Made by a program: the position numbers and the translations under genes. DNA of 6,317 nucleotides from Deinococcus sp. (lineage in GTDB: Bacteria; Deinococcota; Deinococci; JACQHA01), in the NCBI GenBank assembly GCA_016199255.1, contig JACQHA010000383.1, positions 1-6,317 on the forward strand. The letters run 5' to 3'. Shown here piece by piece: positions 1-4,284 of this stretch (the first letter of the stretch is position 1; each line of letters starts with the position of its first letter). A model generated the notes under the pieces. That model was not told where the DNA came from and made no database searches. It saw only the letters and a list, made by a program, of their open reading frames with translations.

Positions 1-1110
1 CGCTGGCCGGGGCGTTGCTGGCACTGCCACCGGGGCGTGCACGCCGGAGACCATCTGGTCCAAAAGGGCCCGGGCCTGCTGCCATGATTCCCGCAAGGTG
101 GGCGCCAGGGTTTTGGGCAGGCCCTGCATGGAAGTGCGCAGCGAAGGGGGAATAGTGCGCTGCAGTTTCTCCAGCGATTGGCGCAGCGCCTGCCAGGGCC
201 GGGCCCGCTCATTGGGCGCCGCGGCAGTGTCGCCAATCAATGCCTCCAGCGCGGCGCGCACCTCACTGGCCGACTGGTAGCGCTGGGCCGGATCAATCTC
301 CAGACAGCGTTGCGCTATAGCGGAGAGCTCCGGCGGCACCTGCACATTGAGTTCATGTGCCGGCTGGGGTGGGCCAGGGAAAAGCGCCTGCACCGCCGAG
401 TTGGGGTAGCGTTTGCTAGAGGAGCGCCGGGTTTCCCGCTGGGTGCGGCCGGTGAGCAGATGGTACAGCGTGGCCCCAAAGGTAAAGAGGTCAGTGCGCT
501 CGTCAGTGCGGCCCATGAGGCCATAGTGGTCTGGCGCGGCGTAGGCCTCGGTGCCAATGGCTACTGTGTGGCCACCGCTGGAGTTATGCTCTTTGGCGAT
601 GCCGAAGTCAATAAGCCGCACACTGCCATCGCCGGCCAGCATCACGTTCTCTGGCTTCAGGTCCTTGAGGATCACCGGCGGCTGGCGGCTATGCAAGTAC
701 TCCAGGGCTCTAGCAATCTGCACCCCCCAGCCTACCACCTGGGCCACTTCCAGCTGCTGGCTGCTGGCCTGGGCTCTGGCCAGGTGCTGATCCAGGGAGC
801 CGCCGGTTAATAGCTCGAACACCAGGCAGTGGCCGCCTGGGTAGGGAAAATGCTCCCGTACCTGGGGCAAGTTGGGGTGGGAGAGCTTGGCTAAAATCTC
901 GGCCTCGCTGCGGTAGAGGTTGATGATGGTACTGTACTCCTCAGGGGGCAGGCCAGTCTTAGGCACCTTCAACGCCCACTGGGCGCCATTCTTCAGTTCC
1001 TCCACGCGGTAAATAGCGCCCATGGCGCCGGCGCCAATTTGCTCCACCACCTGGTAGGTGTCGCGCAGGATCTGACCAGGTTTCAGGGCGATGCCCAGCG
1101 GATCCACCAT
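1..1110 (-). CDS. Ser/Thr protein kinase (Hanks type), 3' part beyond window
   Basis: Reading down from ATG at 1110 the frame stays open for 370 codons to base 1, so the C-terminus is missing. It is a bacterial Hanks-type kinase that would phosphorylate Ser/Thr on proteins in the cytoplasm. Visible motifs are the Gly loop IGAGAMG (25-31), the ATP lysine K48 in WALKV, a helix-C Glu (probably E69), the catalytic loop LKDLKPEN (148-155), DFG (168-170), AAPD (191-194, in place of APE), D207 and R277. The kinase domain ends near residue 292. Residues 300-370 are a helical then Pro/Ala-rich linker, which in this family often leads to a membrane helix or sensor domain, not seen here. The catalytic loop has Leu-Lys instead of His-Arg, while Asp150, Lys152 and Asn155 are kept, so activity is plausible but atypical. 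ATG lies 2 nt after the vWA stop, with GGAG 6 nt upstream inside the vWA gene, so translation is probably coupled. Confidence 0.93.
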   Translation of the reverse strand, partial: MVDPLGIALKPGQILRDTYQVVEQIGAGAMGAIYRVEELKNGAQWALKVPKTGLPPEEYSTIINLYRSEAEILAKLSHPNLPQVREHFPYPGGHCLVFELLTGGSLDQHLARAQASSQQLEVAQVVGWGVQIARALEYLHSRQPPVILKDLKPENVMLAGDGSVRLIDFGIAKEHNSSGGHTVAIGTEAYAAPDHYGLMGRTDERTDLFTFGATLYHLLTGRTQRETRRSSSKRYPNSAVQALFPGPPQPAHELNVQVPPELSAIAQRCLEIDPAQRYQSASEVRAALEALIGDTAAAPNERARPWQALRQSLEKLQRTIPPSLRTSMQGLPKTLAPTLRESWQQARALLDQMVSGVHAPVAVPATPRPA

Positions 1111-1112
1111 GG

Positions 1113-2264
1113 TCAGCTCCGCTTGGTGCCGCAGGAGTTACAGAACTTGGCCCCCGGCCGGTACAGAGCGCCGCACTTGGGGCAGGTGGCGCCAGATGGC
1201 GCGGTGGCTGCCTGGGGCAAGAGCGCTGGCAGGCGCAGCCGGAAGCGGCCAACTGCCGGTGGCGCGAGTAGCAATAGGCCTAGGATGAGCAGGATAATGA
1301 GAAACAGCACCAGGTTAAAGCGCGGCGTGCCCAGCACACTTGGCGCCAGGTAGCTGGCCTGGTTCTCTGATACCGCCTGGGTGCTGCCCAGGTTGAGGCG
1401 GATGTTGACCTCCCGCCGGATGCCGCCAGGGTCAGTGCGGTAGGTGATCCGGTACTCTTCGCGCAGCTCCTGGGACACCTGCTGGAAAACGCCAGTGAGC
1501 TGCGTGGGCTCGTTGGCGTAGTACACCTGGCCGCTGGTGCCGAAGGCAATCGACTCCAGTGCCGCCTGGTCCTGGAACACGTTGCCCTCAGAGAGCCCTA
1601 CAGTGAAGATTGTCACCCCCAGGTTCTGGGCCAGCGCTACCACCTGGTCAGGAGTGGCCACCCGGTCATCAATGCTTTTTCCGTCAGAAAGCAGCACCAC
1701 CACCTTGCGCCCGGTGCGCCCAGTGAGGAGCTGGGTCCCCTGGTAGGCGGCGTCGAAGTAGGCGGTGCCGCCGCGCGGTGCCGGGATGGCGTCAATGGTG
1801 CGCTGCAACTGGTTCATATCGGCGGTGAAGGGCAGGAGCACCTCCACCGTGCTGCTGAATGCTATCAGGGCGCCGCTGTCCCCTGGCTGCATGAGCCGCA
1901 CAAAAGCCCGGGCCGCCTCCTGGGCAGCAGTGAAGCTGTCCGCCGCGCTGCCCGAGCGACGCTGGCTCATGCTGGAGCTGCGGTCAATGACCAGCACAGC
2001 ATTGATAGGATCGCGCTGGCCCACGCCCAGGCCAGCGAACCCGGCCATCTCCCTGATCTGGCCGTCTTCCAGCACCTGCACTGCTTCCTGGGACAGGTTG
2101 GGCACTCCCCGCCCCTGGGCGTCGCGCACGGTGAAGTACACGTCTACCAGTCCGGAGTTAATCCGGCTGCGATCTATCTGGGTGATGCGTACTGCCAGGC
2201 CGCTGTCTTGAGCTAGAGCCAGGGCGGTGCATACCAGAAGTCCAAGAATGGTCCCTCGCCTCAC
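1113..2264 (-). CDS. Membrane-anchored vWA-domain protein with C-terminal zinc ribbon
   Basis: A 383-residue protein. Residues 1-18 form a signal peptide (MRRG, then a hydrophobic stretch ending ALALA). Residues 25-75 resemble the beta-rich region that precedes vWA domains in many bacterial secreted proteins, with the pattern FTVRD...G..V.NL....V.V.EDG. The vWA domain spans about 87-270 and has a complete MIDAS: D94-R-S96-S-S98, T167 and D194, so it should bind a divalent metal and a protein ligand. A strong transmembrane helix (about 317-338) is followed by the basic stretch GRFRLRL. The protein ends in a zinc ribbon with Cys361, Cys364, Cys375 and Cys378. By the positive-inside rule, vWA is outside and the zinc ribbon inside. 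The start is GTG at 2264, overlapping the FHA stop as GTGA, with GGGGAGG 7 nt upstream. It lies between the FHA and kinase genes, which suggests that it passes a signal to, or scaffolds, the kinase. The ligand is unknown. Confidence 0.93.
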   Translation of the reverse strand: MRRGTILGLLVCTALALAQDSGLAVRITQIDRSRINSGLVDVYFTVRDAQGRGVPNLSQEAVQVLEDGQIREMAGFAGLGVGQRDPINAVLVIDRSSSMSQRRSGSAADSFTAAQEAARAFVRLMQPGDSGALIAFSSTVEVLLPFTADMNQLQRTIDAIPAPRGGTAYFDAAYQGTQLLTGRTGRKVVVLLSDGKSIDDRVATPDQVVALAQNLGVTIFTVGLSEGNVFQDQAALESIAFGTSGQVYYANEPTQLTGVFQQVSQELREEYRITYRTDPGGIRREVNIRLNLGSTQAVSENQASYLAPSVLGTPRFNLVLFLIILLILGLLLLAPPAVGRFRLRLPALLPQAATAPSGATCPKCGALYRPGAKFCNSCGTKRS

Positions 2265-3136
2265 TGCCTTGCCTCCCCTCGGCGCCGGGTGCGGAACACT
2301 AGACTGGTCGCGCCTACGGTAATGTGGTCGCCGTTCTGGAGCGGGTGCTGCTTCACCGGCTGGCCGTTCAGCGCCACCCCGCCTCCTATGTCTACCACTA
2401 CGTACTGGCCACGCTCCCGCCTGATGGTAGCGTGCTGCGCCTGCACCTTGCGGTCTGGGAACAGGCCAATGTCTGAGGCCTCAGAGCGGCCAATGACCGT
2501 CTGGGGCTTGTCTAGCCGGTACTCCCGCCCTTCAAACCGCCCCGAGGTCACCATGATCCAGGCATCCTTTAAAAGCTCCTGGGCCAGGGCAATGAGGATG
2601 CCGATAATCAGGCCTAGCAGGGGGAATGCCAAGCCCCGGCCGAAGTCGAACCCCAGGGCGCGTACCACTGGCTCAAAGCTCAGCCCCCCCACGGCACCGC
2701 CAATAATGCCCCCCAGGGCAGCGTTGCGGGCACGGGTTAGAGAGCCCGCCGCCAGGCCGCTGGCGGCGCCCACTAGGAGCCCGAACCCGGCCCAGCTAAT
2801 CACCCGGGGAATGGCGTCAGTGCCCAGGAGATTGCCCACTGGTTCCCCCAGCAGGTCGAAAAAGATCTCGCCGGCCACTAGCCCTACCGCTCCTCCGATG
2901 CCGCCCAAGATAACACCCAGCAGCAGCACCGGCGGCAGCCGGCGCCACTGGAGAGTTAATGCTGTCTCTACCGCTGCCAAGGTAGCACCCACGCAAGCAC
3001 CGATGCCGGCTCCCCAAAAAAGAGCCCGGAGCAGAGGGTGCCCTACTGGCAGGATTAGATCCGCCACCGCCCAGCCCAGCAGCCCTCCCAGGGCGCCGAT
3101 AATGGCGTAGTAGTAGACTCGTGCCTTACCTGTCAC
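2261..3136 (-). CDS. Polytopic glycine-rich membrane protein with C-terminal FHA domain
   Basis: A 291-residue protein. The first 190 residues hold about six hydrophobic segments (roughly 8-29, 37-60, 68-92, 111-132, 137-157, 167-188) rich in GxxxG-like glycine spacing, as in tightly packed membrane helices. Residues 195-285 form a cytoplasmic FHA domain, a fold that normally binds phosphothreonine peptides. Its IGRS (215-218), QHA (234-236) and LNG (256-258) motifs are visible, but the usual Ser-Arg before the His is Gln232-Ala233, so phosphopeptide binding may be altered. It is the first gene of the operon with the vWA and kinase genes and is a natural candidate for a docking partner of the kinase. 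The GTG start at 3136 was chosen because a TAG lies in frame upstream with no ATG, GTG or TTG between. GGAGG is 19 nt upstream, too far to be a normal RBS. A short upstream frame ends at the same GTGA, so coupling is possible. Confidence 0.88.
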   Translation of the reverse strand: MTGKARVYYYAIIGALGGLLGWAVADLILPVGHPLLRALFWGAGIGACVGATLAAVETALTLQWRRLPPVLLLGVILGGIGGAVGLVAGEIFFDLLGEPVGNLLGTDAIPRVISWAGFGLLVGAASGLAAGSLTRARNAALGGIIGGAVGGLSFEPVVRALGFDFGRGLAFPLLGLIIGILIALAQELLKDAWIMVTSGRFEGREYRLDKPQTVIGRSEASDIGLFPDRKVQAQHATIRRERGQYVVVDIGGGVALNGQPVKQHPLQNGDHITVGATSLVFRTRRRGEARQ

Positions 3137-3210
3137 GCCGCCACCACCGGGAATGCCTCCTGCGCCAGCGCCTGGCTGAGGTTGATTCTACCCCGTTTGC
3201 CGCCAGCGGA
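3133..3210 (-). pseudogene. Possible remnant 3' end of a lost gene upstream of the FHA gene
   Basis: A frame of 25 sense codons lies between a TAG at 3211-3213 and a TGA at 3133-3135. It encodes a protein-like tail (GRINLSQALAQEAF, then PVVAA) and has no obvious start. Its TGA overlaps the GTG of the FHA gene as GTGA, the same junction that the FHA gene makes with the vWA gene. This is what would remain if an upstream operon member had lost its 5' part. It is short enough to be chance, so the call is tentative. Confidence 0.22.
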
Positions 3211-3220
3211 CTAGCGCTAG
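3211..3220. repeat. 10-bp perfect palindrome CTAGCGCTAG
   Basis: A perfect 10-bp palindrome between the rsmI-like gene and the FHA gene, about 10 bases from a second small palindrome, GCTAGC (3230-3235), next to the rsmI stop. There is no T-run nearby, so it is not a usual intrinsic terminator. It could be a protein site or chance. Confidence 0.3.
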
Positions 3221-3235
3221 GGGGCGGTGGCTAGC

Positions 3236-3934
3236 TCAGCCTGTCTGTCCTCTTGCGCCCAATCCTTCTACAACAATGACGAACTCGCCTTTCAAGTTCC
3301 TCTTTTCCAGGAGTTGATATAGCCCACTCGCCGTACCGCGGAAGAACTGTTCATCTGGCATCGTCAGGTTGAAGGCGATGCAGACTCGACGCTCGTTCCC
3401 AAACACCGCTGCCAGGTCCCTCAGAAATGGTACCAGCCGGTACGGGGCATCCATGAAAACCATGGTGCGGCACTCGTCCCGTAGCTGGCGCAGTTCAGCG
3501 AGGCGCTGCTCACTCTTGGGGGAGGTGAACCCATAGAAGAGGAAATGATTGATGAGAAATCCACTGGCGGTAAGCGCCGGCAACAACGAAGAGGCCCCGG
3601 GGACTGGGACGATCTTGATATGGTTCTCAATTGCCTTCTGGACCAGAAATAGTCCGGGATCTGAAAAGACAGGCGTCCCAGCATCCGATATCAAGGCGAC
3701 GTTCTTGCCTGCTTTCAGGTGTTCGAGGATGTGAGGCACTGTCGCTGCTTCGTTGTGCTCGTTAAGGCTCTCCACTACCTTTTCCGGAATCTGGTACCGG
3801 CTCAGCAGTCGCTGGCCTTCCTTGGGCTCCTCGTAAACAACGACGTCGACAGACTTGAGGACGTTCAAGGCTCGGAGGGTGATATCGTCGTAGTTGCCAA
3901 TCGGTGTGGCGACGAGATAAAGCATTCCGATCAT
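3236..3934 (-). CDS. rsmI: RsmI-like SAM-dependent methyltransferase, short divergent form
   Basis: A 232-residue protein of the tetrapyrrole-methylase (SAM-dependent) fold, closest by motif to RsmI, which 2'-O-methylates C1402 of 16S rRNA in the small ribosomal subunit. It shows LVATPIGN (7-14), EHNEA (59-63), DAGTPVFSDPG (84-94), PVPGASSLLPAL (110-121), YGF (134-136) and KGEFVIVVEG (215-224). Family motifs are altered: the usual AEDTR is YEEPKEG (34-40), the usual YESPHRL is MDAPYRL (161-167), and the usual RELTK..E is FNLTMPDEQF (188-197). It also ends soon after KGEFV, lacking the C-terminal 40-50 residues of typical RsmI (about 280 residues). It may be a paralogue with another RNA or small-molecule substrate. 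ATG at 3934 is used; ATG at 3925 is an alternative. GATGG 6 nt upstream is only a weak RBS. Sampled GC is about 50%, well below its neighbours. Confidence 0.8.
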   Translation of the reverse strand: MIGMLYLVATPIGNYDDITLRALNVLKSVDVVVYEEPKEGQRLLSRYQIPEKVVESLNEHNEAATVPHILEHLKAGKNVALISDAGTPVFSDPGLFLVQKAIENHIKIVPVPGASSLLPALTASGFLINHFLFYGFTSPKSEQRLAELRQLRDECRTMVFMDAPYRLVPFLRDLAAVFGNERRVCIAFNLTMPDEQFFRGTASGLYQLLEKRNLKGEFVIVVEGLGARGQTG

Positions 3935-3959
3935 TATCGACCATCATATAGTCTGGACT

Positions 3960-3988
3960 AACCACCGGTGGGCGAAATATTGGTGGTT
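3960..3988. repeat. Inverted repeat AACCACC...GGTGGTT upstream of rsmI-like gene
   Basis: Arms AACCACC (3960-3966) and GGTGGTT (3982-3988) are perfect complements around a 15-nt AT-containing centre. A second, nested palindrome, CCACCGGTGG, covers 3962-3971. The elements start 26 nt upstream of the rsmI-like ATG, so they could be an operator or a 5'-leader hairpin for that gene. There is no direct evidence of function. Confidence 0.4.
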
Positions 3989-4098
3989 TGACCCGGTATA
4001 CGCGCTGCTGGGTTCTACCCCATGTGCTGTGTCAGCAGTCTAATGACTTCATCAGCCGTGTGCGGCGCGGATACCCCGGCCTTCTATAGACCAACTCC

Positions 4099-4126
4099 GG
4101 CCTCACCACCCCCACGAGGTGAGGTC
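4099..4126. repeat. 9-bp stem hairpin, loop 10 nt
   Basis: GGCCTCACC (4099-4107) pairs with GGTGAGGTC (4118-4126) over nine pairs, one of them G:U, around the loop ACCCCCACGA. No T-run follows on either strand, so it is not a standard rho-independent terminator. It lies mid-way between the divergent genes. CCGGCCT also occurs twice, 21 bp apart (4076-4082 and 4097-4103), the second copy entering this stem. Confidence 0.4.
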
Positions 4127-4190
4127 TCCGCATGGGAGGGAATAAACGTCAGCGCAATCGCTTGCGTCGGCCCCGCCCACTGGGGCGCCA

Positions 4191-4198
4191 ATTGGTCT
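4191..4198 (+). promoter_or_regulatory. Candidate PdxR operator half-site 1 (ATTGGTCT)
   Basis: ATTGGTCT forms the upstream member of a direct repeat with ATTGGTCC 23 bp downstream, close to two helical turns. It lies within the small palindrome CCAATTGG (4188-4195). MocR-family regulators commonly bind paired direct or inverted repeats upstream of their promoters. The assignment rests on that and on position only. Confidence 0.45.
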
Positions 4199-4210
4199 AG
4201 CTTTGATCTG

Positions 4211-4232
4211 CCCATTGGTCCTTTACAATGGG
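4211..4232. promoter_or_regulatory. Candidate operator 2 overlapping the -35 box
   Basis: ATTGGTCC (4214-4221) is the second copy of the direct repeat. It also sits in a perfect inverted repeat, CCCATTG (4211-4217) with CAATGGG (4226-4232), spacer 8 nt, which covers the -35 box. ATTGGTCC is the exact reverse complement of GGACCAAT at 4274-4281, which links it to the downstream site. A protein bound here would block or contact RNA polymerase. Confidence 0.5.
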
Positions 4233-4250
4233 AAAATGCTAGCGTATATT
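4222..4250 (+). promoter_or_regulatory. Sigma-70-type promoter of pdxR-pdxS
   Basis: TTTACA (4222-4227) and TATATT (4245-4250) each match the -35 and -10 consensus at five of six bases and are separated by exactly 17 nt. Transcription would start near 4257, giving a leader of about 28 nt before the GTG of pdxR. With a 29-nt gap and no terminator after pdxR, the same promoter probably serves pdxS. Confidence 0.7.
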
Positions 4251-4260
4251 CCCGTTCGGG

Positions 4261-4279
4261 TGGTCCAATTGCTGGACCA
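4261..4279. promoter_or_regulatory. Candidate operator 3, TGGTCCA-N5-TGGACCA at the transcription start
   Basis: TGGTCCA (4261-4267) and TGGACCA (4273-4279) are a perfect 7-bp inverted repeat with the 5-nt spacer ATTGC. It lies just downstream of the predicted transcription start and six bases upstream of the pdxR start codon, a position typical for autorepression. TGGAC/GGTCC cores occur, as far as I recall, in binding sites of other MocR-family regulators. Confidence 0.55.
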
Positions 4280-4284
4280 ATGAG

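Larger units (their letters stand above)
3935..4284. other. Divergent intergenic region between rsmI-like gene and pdxR
   Basis: About 350 nt without a credible gene. The right third (4188-4284) is a well-formed control region for pdxR, with a promoter and repeat operators. The left two thirds contain several inverted repeats (3960-3988, 4099-4126, and a small one at 4153-4166) and must also hold the rsmI promoter on the minus strand, for which no clear -35/-10 pair was found. A frame at 4022-4288 crosses all these elements and does not look protein-like. Confidence 0.7.

Noticed and set aside
178..810. A 210-codon plus-strand frame opposite the kinase gene
   Set aside because: The minus strand here encodes a kinase with all family motifs; the plus frame has no recognisable domain and is an antisense shadow of GC-rich coding DNA.
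2289..3110. A 273-codon plus-strand frame opposite the FHA gene
   Set aside because: Its translation is a Pro/Ser/Arg-rich shadow, while the minus strand encodes clear membrane helices and an FHA domain.
3183..3210. TAGAAT as a full sigma-70 promoter for the FHA operon
   Set aside because: The hexamer 17 nt upstream (TAGTCC) does not resemble TTGACA, so only a -10-like match remains.
4099..4126. Hairpin as an intrinsic terminator
   Set aside because: No T-run follows the stem on either strand, and no gene ends here.
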